Source of the DNA: Opitutaceae bacterium | Lineage (GTDB): Bacteria > Verrucomicrobiota > Verrucomicrobiia > Opitutales > Opitutaceae | Direction: 5' to 3' | DNA length: 64,000 bases | Assembly (NCBI GenBank): GCA_027485815.1 | Contig: JAIXQE010000069.1 | Location: forward strand, 1-64,000 | Shown: positions 9,812 to 17,554 of the stretch, in pieces | How the letters are laid out: every line of letters starts with the position of its first letter | Position numbering within the stretch: position 1 is the stretch's first letter | The notes under the pieces: model-generated | Told to the model about the DNA's origin: nothing | Database searches by the model: none | What the model saw: the letters and a program-made list of their open reading frames with translations, nothing else | Program-made: the position numbers and the translations under genes

Positions 9812-10225
9812 ATGAAGATCTCCGCGCAGCTGGATTACGCCTGCCGGGTGCTGGCCGAATTGGGCCGGCTCCACGGCAGCGGCACTCCGGCCCGCGGGGA
9901 ACATTTGGCCGAGGTGGAGGCGGTGCCGCCCCCCTTCCTGGCGCAAATTCTGCAGAAGCTCCGGCACGCCGGCCTCATCGTCAGCCGCCGAGGAATTCAG
10001 GGAGGATATGCGCTCGCCCGCCCGCCGGCTGAAATCTCGGTCCTGGACATCCTGATGGCCGTGGAAGGCCAAGCACTGCAGCTGGGTGGCAGCGCCGAGG
10101 GACGCAGCGGACGGCGCGTGCGCCAGGTATGGATCGACCTGGGGACATTGATGGAGGCGCGGCTGCGCGCCACCACCCTCGACCAACTCGTCGCCCGCGA
10201 GGCGGCCGAGATGTACTACATCTGA
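9812..10225 (+). CDS. Rrf2-family transcription regulator, probably of sulfur genes
   Basis: A 137-residue winged-helix regulator of the Rrf2 family ('MKISAQLDYACRVLAELG', then 'LAQILQKLRHAGLIVSRRGIQGGYALARP'). It lacks the three clustered cysteines that hold the Fe-S cluster in IscR and NsrR, so it is more like the CymR type, which responds through a protein partner or O-acetylserine. In Bacillus, CymR partners with CysK; here cysE lies 3.3 kb away. It starts 12 bp after cysN, so it is likely co-transcribed with cysHDN and may regulate both divergent sulfur operons. That last step is inference. Its end overlaps the convergent oxidoreductase gene by 10 bp. Confidence 0.88.
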   Translation: MKISAQLDYACRVLAELGRLHGSGTPARGEHLAEVEAVPPPFLAQILQKLRHAGLIVSRRGIQGGYALARPPAEISVLDILMAVEGQALQLGGSAEGRSGRRVRQVWIDLGTLMEARLRATTLDQLVAREAAEMYYI

Positions 10226-11256
10226 GCGGTTGCGACCGGCTCCACCCGTCCGCTCCGGATGGATCGTTCCTCCGCCTCGCAGATTTCCACGGCGGAGAGC
10301 GCATCCGCCAAGGTGACCCGGGCCGGGGCGCGTCCTTCACGCAGGCAACCCACCAGGTAACTCAGCTCGTGGATGTAACCGTCGCCAGCCTCCAGCGGCA
10401 CGGTCCGGCCCGCTTGGCCGGGCTCGAACAGCCGTAAAGCCTCCGCGCCGCGGCTCAGGTCGAAGTCGGCCGTGGCCCGCTCAAAAATCACGGTGTAGGC
10501 CATGTTGAAGCCGTGGCCTGGGGGCATCATCCAGCTTCCTTCCGCGCTCACCGCCGCCCCCGATGCGACTTCATACTGGGTCACGACGTGATCGATGGCC
10601 CCGCTGAACTGGCTGAAGCCCTGGGAATAGACGGACCGAGGTCGTCCGAACAGGAACTGGACGAAATCGGTGTCGTGAATGTGCAGGTCGAGGAGGGCGC
10701 CCCCGGAGGCCCCGCCGTCAAAGTAAGCGTCCTGGCCCCACGCGGGCGGCTCGCCCACCCGACGGAAGCGGGCCGCACGAATGGCACCGTGACGCCCATC
10801 GGCCACGGCTTCGCGCAGCCAGGACCAGCCCGGCCAGAAGCGAAGGCACATCGCCGGCATGAAGTGCCCTCTGGCCGCCGCGGCGGCCGCCACCAGTTCG
10901 CGCGCCTGCACCGAGGTCCGCGCCAAGGGCTTCTCGCAGAGCACGTGCTTGCCAGCGCGCAGGGCCCGCACGGCCAAGGGAACGTGAGCCGGGGTCGGGA
11001 CGCAGAGATCCACGAGATCGATGCCCGGATCGGACAAGACTTCCTCCAGATCGCGGGCGATGCGGATCCCGTTCATCTCCAGCTTGAAGGGTTGCCACCC
11101 GGGAATGTTGCCCGTGACTCCGGAGAAATCCCCGTCCGCCGGCGGCGGACGACGCCCGCCGCAGAGCGCGGCGATCCGCACCCCAGGGACCTGAAGATAG
11201 GACTTCAAGTGGGTGACCCCCATGAAGCCCAGCCCGATGACCGCGACGTTGATCAT
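10216..11256 (-). CDS. Gfo/Idh/MocA-family NAD(P)-dependent oxidoreductase
   Basis: A 346-residue dehydrogenase with an N-terminal Rossmann fold ('INVAVIGLGFMGVTHLKSY') and the family's 'GKHVLCEKPLA' motif, whose Lys is catalytic in inositol and glucose-fructose enzymes. The C-terminal half is the usual alpha/beta substrate domain ('SGGALLDLHIHDTDFVQFLFG'). Members oxidise sugars, inositols or pseudosugars; the substrate cannot be told. It follows a sugar isomerase/epimerase by 11 bp, a common pairing in polyol and sugar breakdown. It has no signal peptide, so it is cytoplasmic. Confidence 0.93.
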   Translation of the reverse strand: MINVAVIGLGFMGVTHLKSYLQVPGVRIAALCGGRRPPPADGDFSGVTGNIPGWQPFKLEMNGIRIARDLEEVLSDPGIDLVDLCVPTPAHVPLAVRALRAGKHVLCEKPLARTSVQARELVAAAAAARGHFMPAMCLRFWPGWSWLREAVADGRHGAIRAARFRRVGEPPAWGQDAYFDGGASGGALLDLHIHDTDFVQFLFGRPRSVYSQGFSQFSGAIDHVVTQYEVASGAAVSAEGSWMMPPGHGFNMAYTVIFERATADFDLSRGAEALRLFEPGQAGRTVPLEAGDGYIHELSYLVGCLREGRAPARVTLADALSAVEICEAEERSIRSGRVEPVATAQM

Positions 11257-11267
11257 GGCGGAAGTGG

Positions 11268-12101
11268 TCAGGAGGCGAGGCGCTCCAGGTGGATGCGGGC
11301 CGCGCGGATATCCTCGATCCGCTGTTCTCCGGCTTCACGCTCGATGCAGAGGTCGCCTTGGAATCCGAGCGCGGACAGTTGCGCCAGGAAGGCCGGCCAA
11401 TCCACCTCCCCGGTTCCGACGGCGACCTCCTCGCCCCAGGTGCCCGGCACCCGCGTGCGCCGGGCATCCTTGATGTGGCACTGCTTGAGCCACGGACCCA
11501 GCGTGCGCAGCGCGGCGATCGGATCGCCCTTGTCGTAGAGGATCATGTTGGCCGGATCAAAATTCACTCCTACGCGCGGGTTGTTCAGCCGCCGCAGGAA
11601 CGCGGCGAGGGTGTCGGCGGTTTCCTGGCCGGTCTCGAACCCGAGGTGGATCCCGCGGGAGCCGAAGCACGCCGCGATCTGCGCGATCCGGTCCAGCAGC
11701 TTCCGGAAATCCGGGTCGGATTCATCGTGGGGGAGGAAGCCGGCGTGGAAGGTGACGGTCCCCAGGCGGAGCTCCGCCGCAAGGTCGGCGACCGTCTGCA
11801 GGTTGCGCCAATTCTGTTCCCACGTCGCGTCGGGGACCACGCCTCCGGTGCGCCGGATCGTCTCCAGGGTGCTATAGTCCTCGCCGATCGTGCCGAACAT
11901 GCCGGAGACGATCCGGAGTCCGTGGCGCGCCGCGAGGGCGGGAAAGCCACCCCAGAGGGCCGGGTCTTCGCGCAACGGATCGAGTGCGAGCTGCAGGCGG
12001 CTGAGCCCGGTGGCAGCGCAGGCGGCGACGAGATCCTCCGGGGAGCGGGGGCGGAGGGACCACGTGCAGACGGCAAGGCGGGAGTTGAGGGCGGCGGGCA
12101 T
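11268..12101 (-). CDS. Sugar phosphate isomerase/epimerase family (TIM barrel)
   Basis: A 277-residue xylose-isomerase-like TIM barrel. The start is the ATG giving MPAALNSRLAVCTWSLRP; the track ORF continues upstream only as a shadow of metY. Metal-site and barrel motifs include 'HLGFETGQETADTLAAFL', 'RVGVNFDPANMILY' and 'CHIKDARR', followed by 'LCIEREAGEQ' near the end. It probably acts on a keto sugar or inosose, together with the downstream Gfo/Idh enzyme. It is divergent from metY, with 111 bp between. A CTTGCC-type promoter element lies 39 bases upstream. Confidence 0.9.
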   Translation of the reverse strand: MPAALNSRLAVCTWSLRPRSPEDLVAACAATGLSRLQLALDPLREDPALWGGFPALAARHGLRIVSGMFGTIGEDYSTLETIRRTGGVVPDATWEQNWRNLQTVADLAAELRLGTVTFHAGFLPHDESDPDFRKLLDRIAQIAACFGSRGIHLGFETGQETADTLAAFLRRLNNPRVGVNFDPANMILYDKGDPIAALRTLGPWLKQCHIKDARRTRVPGTWGEEVAVGTGEVDWPAFLAQLSALGFQGDLCIEREAGEQRIEDIRAARIHLERLAS

Positions 12102-12140
12102 CGGAGGGGGTGGCTGAAGGCAGCGGGGCGTCCGGGAGCT

Positions 12141-12152
12141 GGCAAGGAGTTT
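12141..12152 (-). promoter_or_regulatory. CTTGCC-type promoter element before the isomerase gene
   Basis: On the minus strand this reads AAACTCCTTGCC, two mismatches from AAAAGCCTTGCC found upstream of pal, tRNA-Lys and rpmI. It sits 39 bases before the isomerase ATG, within the 36-49 base range of the other copies. On the opposite strand, TTGACG at 12170-12175 could be the metY -35 box. Confidence 0.4.
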
Positions 12153-12212
12153 GCGCCCGGCGTTGGGCATTGACGCGCGCGGGAGGCCCGCTTCCGTCGG
12201 GGCCCACTCCCC

Positions 12213-13511
12213 ATGAAGAATCATCGCTTCGCCACCAAGGCCCTGCACGCCGGCCAGACCCCGGACCCCACGACGGGCTCCCGCGCCGTCCCGCTGTACC
12301 AGACGACGAGCTACGTCTTCCGGGACACGGAACACGCGGCGAACCTCTTCGCGCTGAAGGAACTCGGGAACATTTACACGCGGATCATGAATCCGACGAC
12401 GGATGTCTTTGAGCAGCGCCTGGCCGCGCTCGAGGGAGGGGTGGGAGCGCTGGCGCACGCCTCGGGGCAGGCGGCGATCACGGATGCGATCCTCAATCTG
12501 GCGGGGGCTGGGGATCATCTGGTTTCGGTGTCCCAGCTCTACGGCGGCACCTACAACCTGTTCCACCACACCCTGCCGAAACTGGGCATCGAGGTTTCCT
12601 TCGTGGACGCCCAGGATCCGGATGCTTTCCGCCGCGCCCTGAAGCCCAACACGAAGGCGTTCTATGGGGAGGGCTTGGGCAACCCCGCGTTGAACATCTT
12701 CCCGTTTGCGGAGGTGGCGGCGATCGCCCGCGAAGCCGGCGTCCCGCTGATCATCGACAACACCGCCCTCTCGCCCTACCTCAACCGGCCGATCGAATGG
12801 GGCGCGAACGTCGTGGTCCACTCGACCACCAAGTACATCGGCGGCCACGGCACCTCGATCGGCGGCGTGGTGGTGGACGGCGGGAACTTCAACTGGGGCA
12901 ACGGCCGTTTCCCCGGCTTCACCCAGCCCGACCCCAGCTACCACGGCCTCGTGCACTGGGAGGCCTTCAAGGCGTTCCCGCCCGCCGGGGGCGCCAATCT
13001 GGCCTACATCCTGAAGATGCGGCTGCAACTGCTGCGGGACATCGGCGCCTGCATCTCGCCCTTCAATGCGTGGACCGGGATCCAGGGGCTTGAGACCCTC
13101 CACCTGCGGATGGAACGGACCTGCGCGAACGCGCTGCGCACGGCCGAGTATCTGTCCGCCCACGGGAAGGTCGCGTGGGTCAACTATCCCGGCCTCAAGT
13201 CCAGCCCGAATCACGCGGCCGCCTGCAAGTACCTCAAGGGAGGTTTCGGCGGCCTGCTCGGCTTCGGGGTGAAGGGTGGCTACGAGGCGGGCCGCAAGCT
13301 GATCGAGGGGCTGAAGCTCTTCTCGCATCTGGCCAACATCGGTGATGCCAAGTCCCTGGCCATCCATCCGGCCAGCACGACGCACAGCCAGCTCACCGCC
13401 GACGAACAGCGCTCCACCGGGGTGGGCCCGGATTACGTGCGCCTCTCCATCGGCATCGAGGACTTCGCCGACATCCAGGACGATCTGGAGCAGGCGCTCG
13501 CCCGTCTGTGA
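12213..13511 (+). CDS. metY: O-acetylhomoserine sulfhydrylase (PLP-dependent)
   Basis: Combines O-acetylhomoserine with sulfide to give homocysteine, the direct route from sulfide to methionine. The 432-residue length and the N-terminus '[31 protein letters not shown]' are typical of MetY rather than the shorter MetB/MetC enzymes. The PLP lysine is Lys207 in '[18 protein letters not shown]'; 'YTRIMNPT' and '[12 protein letters not shown]' are also present. I looked for a SAM riboswitch in the 111-bp leader and saw none. It is convergent with cysE across a long hairpin. Confidence 0.95.
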   Translation: MKNHRFATKALHAGQTPDPTTGSRAVPLYQTTSYVFRDTEHAANLFALKELGNIYTRIMNPTTDVFEQRLAALEGGVGALAHASGQAAITDAILNLAGAGDHLVSVSQLYGGTYNLFHHTLPKLGIEVSFVDAQDPDAFRRALKPNTKAFYGEGLGNPALNIFPFAEVAAIAREAGVPLIIDNTALSPYLNRPIEWGANVVVHSTTKYIGGHGTSIGGVVVDGGNFNWGNGRFPGFTQPDPSYHGLVHWEAFKAFPPAGGANLAYILKMRLQLLRDIGACISPFNAWTGIQGLETLHLRMERTCANALRTAEYLSAHGKVAWVNYPGLKSSPNHAAACKYLKGGFGGLLGFGVKGGYEAGRKLIEGLKLFSHLANIGDAKSLAIHPASTTHSQLTADEQRSTGVGPDYVRLSIGIEDFADIQDDLEQALARL

Positions 13512-13518
13512 GCTGGCC

Positions 13519-13548
13519 GGCGCCGGTCCCTCCTGCGGGATCGGCGCC
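13519..13548. terminator. Long GC hairpin between convergent metY and cysE
   Basis: A 12-bp stem, GGCGCCGGTCCC/GGGATCGGCGCC, with one G-T wobble and a 6-base loop. It lies just after the metY stop and before the cysE stop. There is no T-tract on either side, so it is not a classical intrinsic terminator. Its position suggests it limits read-through or protects 3' ends of both messages. Confidence 0.55.
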
Positions 13549-13555
13549 CCCGGCT

Positions 13556-14491
13556 TCAGATCGAGAAGTCAGGGGCGGGGCCTCCCGCCTCGATCCGCCC
13601 CTCGAGAGCCTCGTGCTGACGCCGGGAACGCACCACCAACTGGTCGCCCTTGAAGTAGGCCACCGAGTTCGCGGGCACCGAGCGCAGGAGCCACACGTTG
13701 GACCCGATGATGGCGTGATCGCCGATCCGGGTGTCCCCGCCCAGAATCGTGGCATGCGCGTAGACGGTCACATGATCGCCCAGGTCAGGGTGCCGTTTGA
13801 CGCCCTTGATCGGGTTGCCCTCCTGATCGAGGGTGAAGGATTTGGCCCCGAGCGTCACTCCTTGGTACAGCTTCACGTGGTTACCCACCGTCGCGGTTTC
13901 GCCGATGACGACGCCCGTGGCGTGATCGATGAAGAAATGGGTGCCCAACCGTGCGCCCGGATGAATGTCGCAGCCGGTCCGCTCGTGGGCGTATTCGGTG
14001 AGCATGCGCGGCAGCAGCGGGACCCCGAGTCGGTAAAGCTCGTGCGCGAGGCGCTGGACCGAGATCACGAGGACGCAGGGATAGGCCAGGACGATCTCCT
14101 CGAGGCTGCGGGCGGCCGGATCGCCCGCGTAGGCTGCCTCCACATCGGTGGCCACGATGCGGCGCACCTCGGGTAGACCGGCGAGAAACGTTTCCGTCAG
14201 CGCCGCGGCGGCCGCGGCCGGGGACTCCGTGCGGGCGAACCGCAGGCACTTCTCGACCTCGGCGCTCAGGCGCCGCTGAATGCGGCCCAGCAGGGTCTCA
14301 ACGTGACCGGGCAGGTCGGCTTCAGTAAGGGCCCGTTCCTCGAAAAAGCCCGGGAACAGCAGGTGCATGCAATCCGCGGCCAGCCGGTTCACCGATTCCT
14401 GCGAGGGCAGATGCACCCCATCGAGGTGATTGGTGCCCCCATGGCTGCGATAAGAGGCGAGCAGGGCGGACTTGATGGGTTCCAGGGACAT
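13556..14491 (-). CDS. cysE: Serine O-acetyltransferase
   Basis: Acetylates serine from acetyl-CoA to O-acetylserine, the carbon acceptor for sulfide in cysteine synthesis. The 311-residue protein has an N-terminal helical domain and a C-terminal left-handed beta helix with hexapeptide repeats. The conserved 'TGCDIHPGARLGTHFFIDHATGVVIGETATVGNHVKLYQGVTLGAKSF' block carries the catalytic His/Asp region. The long N-terminal part ('HLDGVHLPSQESVNRLAADCMHLLFPGF') resembles the EpsC-type class more than E. coli CysE. No cysK lies in the window. The gene closes the sulfur region. Confidence 0.93.
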   Translation of the reverse strand: MSLEPIKSALLASYRSHGGTNHLDGVHLPSQESVNRLAADCMHLLFPGFFEERALTEADLPGHVETLLGRIQRRLSAEVEKCLRFARTESPAAAAAALTETFLAGLPEVRRIVATDVEAAYAGDPAARSLEEIVLAYPCVLVISVQRLAHELYRLGVPLLPRMLTEYAHERTGCDIHPGARLGTHFFIDHATGVVIGETATVGNHVKLYQGVTLGAKSFTLDQEGNPIKGVKRHPDLGDHVTVYAHATILGGDTRIGDHAIIGSNVWLLRSVPANSVAYFKGDQLVVRSRRQHEALEGRIEAGGPAPDFSI

Positions 14492-14556
14492 TCGCTGCGA
14501 AGAGTCAGCGCTCGCCGACCGGCGGGGTCAAATCGCGAAAGGACGGCCCCGCCGAC

Positions 14557-15747
14557 TCAACGGGGGCCGCGGCGCAGTGACGCCAACGGCACGCGGTGGC
14601 GCAGGACTTCCTCGCCGTGATCGAGGTGGAGCCCGAGCGTGAGCAGCGGCCCTTCCTTCGCCTCCCAATCCACCGAGATCAGGCCGAAGTGATTGTACGG
14701 GAGCAGGGAGCCGAGCCGATGGCGATTCAGCTCGTGGCGGTAGGTCATCGCCTTGGGGACAGTCGCGGCCAACTGGCCTCCGAAAGTAGTGGGAGTGGAA
14801 CGGGTCAGGGCCGAGCTCGTGAGCTCGAGCAGCGGGTAACGCGGATCCAGCTCCGTTGCCTCCGGCTCCCGCGCGGGATCGAGCTGGCTGAGTTCACCCG
14901 CGTGGCGATCTCCAGACAAAATCACCACGCCGCCTTCGCCCACGTTCGCGAGCAAGCGGAGCAGTCGCCGGCGCTCCCCGGGGAAGTTGCCCCACTTCTC
15001 GAAGCGATGGTCGTCAGGGATCACCTGGATCGAGCTGACCAGCAGCCGAAGGTCCGCCGGCTCGCGCAGGACCGCCTCGAGCCAGGTCCACTGTTCCGCT
15101 CCGAGCACGGTGGCCTGGGGGTCGCGGGAAGGCAGATACGGTCCCCGCCGGCCGTCCACCCAATCGGCCTCACGGCTGTCCCCGCGGATCAGGGGCGAGC
15201 GGAAATAGCGGGTGTCGAGCAGGATCACCTGGATGACGCGCCCCGGCGGACCGAAACGGTAGGCCGCGTACACTCCCGGTCGACGACGGCGCGGGCTGTC
15301 AGCGGGTTCCCCGTAGAAGTCCAGGAAGTGCTGTTGCGCTTCCTCGCGGCCGATCCAGTCGGCGCCCAGATCATTCATTCCGAAATCGTGGTCGTCCCAC
15401 GTGCCCAAGATGCGGGCGCGTTGCCGCAGGAGCGCGTACCCGGGCAGCGCCAGCTGTCGGGCGTAAAGCTGCGGCAGGCGGTCGAGTGCCACCCGGGCGC
15501 GGGCCGCGGGGGTGGCTCCCTCCGGTGCCGGAGAGTCCGCGTACACGGTGTCGCCGAGCCAGATCCACGCGTCCGGACGGCGGTGATTTACCGATTCCCA
15601 GACGGACGTTGAGTCGAGGGGGGAATTGCAGGAGCCGAAGGCGATGCGCCGCAGCAGACGCTCGGGCTCGGGAGGCGCCTGATGGCCGCTGAGCGGGGCC
15701 GCGACGGCCAGGGCGAGGAGGACGAGGCGGAGGGCGGGGAAACGCAT
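14557..15747 (-). CDS. PhoD-like phosphatase, secreted
   Basis: A metallophosphoesterase of the alkaline phosphatase D family. The 396-residue product begins with a Sec-type signal peptide (about residues 1-21, 'LRLVLLALAVAAPLSG'). The metal-site motifs follow: 'IAFGSCNSPLD', 'WIWLGDTVYAD', 'ILGTWDDHDFGMNDLG', and late 'VVILSGDRHAGELSQL'. It would act in the periplasm on phosphomonoesters or phosphodiesters; the substrate is not shown. The small number of residues before the first motif suggests no separate N-terminal PhoD domain. It appears monocistronic, with pal's terminator upstream. Confidence 0.85.
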   Translation of the reverse strand: MRFPALRLVLLALAVAAPLSGHQAPPEPERLLRRIAFGSCNSPLDSTSVWESVNHRRPDAWIWLGDTVYADSPAPEGATPAARARVALDRLPQLYARQLALPGYALLRQRARILGTWDDHDFGMNDLGADWIGREEAQQHFLDFYGEPADSPRRRRPGVYAAYRFGPPGRVIQVILLDTRYFRSPLIRGDSREADWVDGRRGPYLPSRDPQATVLGAEQWTWLEAVLREPADLRLLVSSIQVIPDDHRFEKWGNFPGERRRLLRLLANVGEGGVVILSGDRHAGELSQLDPAREPEATELDPRYPLLELTSSALTRSTPTTFGGQLAATVPKAMTYRHELNRHRLGSLLPYNHFGLISVDWEAKEGPLLTLGLHLDHGEEVLRHRVPLASLRRGPR

Positions 15748-15942
15748 CTTGTTCCGAGCCTTGCTCCGGCCAGAGGGATGAGGCGAGCACGGACGACGGC
15801 TAGGCCCGGATCCCGTTGGTCCAAGTCATTGTTGCTGGCGAACGCCGCGCCCGGTCCGGGTTCAGCAACGAAGGGAGGCAGGTGCCGGCCCGCCGCGTCG
15901 CCGGGAAGCTGCCGACGGGATCCACGGCAGACGTCGAGACAC

Positions 15943-15971
15943 AAAAAAGGCGCGGACCCGAGGTCCGCGCC
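15943..15971 (-). terminator. Intrinsic terminator of pal
   Basis: A perfect 10-bp stem, GGCGCGGACC/GGTCCGCGCC, with a CGA loop. It is followed, reading the minus strand, by TTTTTT. It lies 21 bp after the pal stop. The rest of the 15748-15992 gap holds the phoD upstream region, where I see no clear promoter. Confidence 0.93.
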
Positions 15972-15992
15972 GAGGAAGTTAAGGAGAACGGA

Positions 15993-16577
15993 TCAGAGCG
16001 GCTTGCCCGCCACGCCGCCGGCCGCAGCCGCAGGATTCACGACCACCAGATCCACGCGCCGGTCACGGGCCATCGCCGCCTCGTCGCCATTCTTGGCGGC
16101 ATCGAGGCTACCCTTGGAGAGCGTCTCGAGTCGGGCGGCCGGGACGCCGATCGACTGGAGGTACTTGCGGACCGCGTTGGCGCGGCGATCGCCGAGGCCA
16201 AGGTTGTATTCGGCCGTGCCGCGCCAGTCGCAGTGGCCCTCGAGCAAGAGGCGGTGGGTCGGATTCTTGTCGAGATACTCCTTCGCCGCCTTGAGCTTCT
16301 CCCGTTCGGAGGCGCGCACGTCGGACTTATCGAAGTCGAACAACACGGCCTGCGCCTGCAGCGCGGTCCGATTGTGCCCATTCGGGTCGAAATCCGAGCC
16401 GCGGTCAGTCAGCCCGGTGGTTTCCTGTCCGAAGGAGGCGTCGACCGGGGCGGCGCTTCCTTGCGGTCCGAGGACCGTGGAGGCCGGGCTGGGGCGCATC
16501 GGCTGTTTCGAGCAGCCGGAGAGGAAGGCCGCCGCGGCCGCGGCGACGCAGAGGGAACGGAAGAGCGTGCGGTTCAT
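15993..16577 (-). CDS. pal: Peptidoglycan-associated lipoprotein (OmpA family)
   Basis: Outer-membrane lipoprotein that binds peptidoglycan through an OmpA-like domain, part of the Tol-Pal envelope system in other Gram-negatives. The start is the ATG giving MNRTLFRSL, 18 codons inside the track ORF, because it puts a lipobox at the right place (LSGC, Cys22). A low-complexity linker follows. The OmpA domain has 'VLFDFDKSDVRASEREKL', 'HRLLLEGHCDWRGTAEYNLGLGDRRANAVRKYL' and 'ARDRRVDLVVV'. No tolB, tolQ or tolR is nearby. The gene has its own terminator, and an AAAAGCCTTGCC element lies 49 bases upstream. Confidence 0.92.
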   Translation of the reverse strand: MNRTLFRSLCVAAAAAAFLSGCSKQPMRPSPASTVLGPQGSAAPVDASFGQETTGLTDRGSDFDPNGHNRTALQAQAVLFDFDKSDVRASEREKLKAAKEYLDKNPTHRLLLEGHCDWRGTAEYNLGLGDRRANAVRKYLQSIGVPAARLETLSKGSLDAAKNGDEAAMARDRRVDLVVVNPAAAAGGVAGKPL

Positions 16578-16626
16578 GGAAAAAGAGGGAGCCTGCGTTC
16601 GGTAATGACCGAGGGCGGAGGAGGGG

Positions 16627-16638
16627 GGCAAGGCTTTT
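16627..16638 (-). promoter_or_regulatory. AAAAGCCTTGCC element before pal
   Basis: An exact 12-base element on the minus strand between the regulator stop and the pal start, 49 bases before the ATG. TTGCC could be the -35 box, with an A-tract upstream. The same 12-mer occurs before tRNA-Lys and rpmI. Confidence 0.55.
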
Positions 16639-16640
16639 GC

Positions 16641-17288
16641 TCAGACCGTGACCCGGGGCTCGATCAAGCCGACCTCAAAGGCGTAGCGCGTGAGGCTGGC
16701 GACGTCGTGGAGATCGAGCTTGCGCATCAGGTTTGTCCGGTGGTTGTCGACCGTCTTGGCGCTGATGCCGAGCTTCGCGGCGATCTCTTTCGTGCTGTGG
16801 CTTTCGGCGACGAGCTGGAGGATCTCACGCTCCCGATCCGTCAGGAAATCCGGCGCGTTGCTGGAAGCAGGGTTCGCCACGACGTTCCGGAGCAGGGAGG
16901 CGACGGCGGGGCCGAAGTAGTTTCCTCCATTCGCCACCGTGTCGAGTCCCCGCCGGAACTCCGCGAGCCCGGCGGTCTTTTCCACGAAACCGTGGGCGCC
17001 CGCCTCGAGCATCTCGCGCACCAGCACGGGGTTCTCGTGGGCGGAGAACACCAGCACCCGCATCTGCGGCAGGCGGCGGCTGGTGCGGCGCAGGATTTCC
17101 ACCCCGTTCAAGCCAGGGACCTTCGCGTCGAGGATGCAGACGTCCGGCGCCTTGGCCAGGCACAGGTCTACCGCGGACTGGCCGTCCCCAGTCTGGCCCA
17201 CGAGTTCGTAGCCCGGTTCCAGCCGCAGAATCTCCACCAGCATCTCGCGGATGGCGGTCTGGTCTTCAACGATGACGAGGCGTTTCAT
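16641..17288 (-). CDS. NarL/FixJ-type response regulator
   Basis: A two-component output regulator of 215 residues. The receiver domain (residues about 1-120) has the phospho-acceptor Asp54 in 'CILDAKVPG', an acidic pair 'VIVEDQ' and the conserved Lys in 'GFVEKTAG'. The C-terminal LuxR-type helix-turn-helix is 'LTDREREILQLVAESHSTKEIAAKLGISAKTVDNHRTNLMRKL'. No histidine kinase is adjacent, so its signal and targets are unknown. It lies just downstream of tRNA-Lys on the same strand, 25 bp away, and could receive some read-through from it. Confidence 0.93.
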   Translation of the reverse strand: MKRLVIVEDQTAIREMLVEILRLEPGYELVGQTGDGQSAVDLCLAKAPDVCILDAKVPGLNGVEILRRTSRRLPQMRVLVFSAHENPVLVREMLEAGAHGFVEKTAGLAEFRRGLDTVANGGNYFGPAVASLLRNVVANPASSNAPDFLTDREREILQLVAESHSTKEIAAKLGISAKTVDNHRTNLMRKLDLHDVASLTRYAFEVGLIEPRVTV

Positions 17289-17313
17289 GGCAGGGTGGGG
17301 AAGGGCGGGCGAC

Positions 17314-17388
17314 TGGTGGGTCGACTGGGATTCGAACCCAGAACCAACGACTTAAAAGGACGCTGCTCTACCATTGAGCTATCGACCC
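17314..17388 (-). tRNA. tRNA-Lys (anticodon UUU), CCA encoded
   Basis: The minus strand folds as a complete cloverleaf. The acceptor stem is GGGTCGA/TCGACCC, the D arm GCTC-AATGGTA-GAGC, the anticodon loop CTTTTAA (anticodon UUU), and the T arm CTGGG-TTCGAAT-CCCAG. Discriminator A and CCA are encoded. The anticodon stem GCGTC/GTCGT has a U-U mismatch at 30-40 and a G-U at 27-43. All other stems pair. An AAAAGCCTTGCC element 42 bases upstream is the likely promoter. Confidence 0.95.
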
Positions 17389-17430
17389 GGCAGCCGGGGC
17401 CGAGGAACCTGCGGGCCCCGTTCCGGGGGT

Positions 17431-17442
17431 GGCAAGGCTTTT
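17431..17442 (-). promoter_or_regulatory. AAAAGCCTTGCC element before tRNA-Lys
   Basis: An exact copy of the repeated 12-mer, 42 bases upstream of the mature tRNA 5' end. If TTGCCA is the -35 box, transcription would begin about 12 bases before the mature end, a reasonable 5' leader for RNase P removal. The -10 region is poorly conserved. Confidence 0.55.
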
Positions 17443-17461
17443 CGCCCCCTCCCTCGCCGGG

Positions 17462-17490
17462 TTGACGCGCCGCCGGCGGACCGATTTACT
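17462..17490 (+). promoter_or_regulatory. Predicted promoter of the ECF sigma gene
   Basis: TTGACG, a 17-base spacer, then TTTACT (four of six matches to the -10 consensus), 64 bases before the chosen start codon. It lies in the intergenic region and has the correct orientation. Confidence 0.45.
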
Positions 17491-17554
17491 TTCCTATTTA
17501 CCGCGACCCGTGGGAACTTTTTCCGAACAGGCGAATCAGAGCGACGCGGAACGC

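Noticed and set aside
12102-12212. A SAM riboswitch before metY
   Set aside because: I looked for the paired stems and conserved SAM-I or SAM-II cores and found none in this 111-bp leader.
14519-14554. A 7-bp inverted repeat, GGCGGGG/CCCCGCC, between phoD and cysE
   Set aside because: The loop is about 19 bases and there is no T-tract; such repeats are common in GC-rich DNA.
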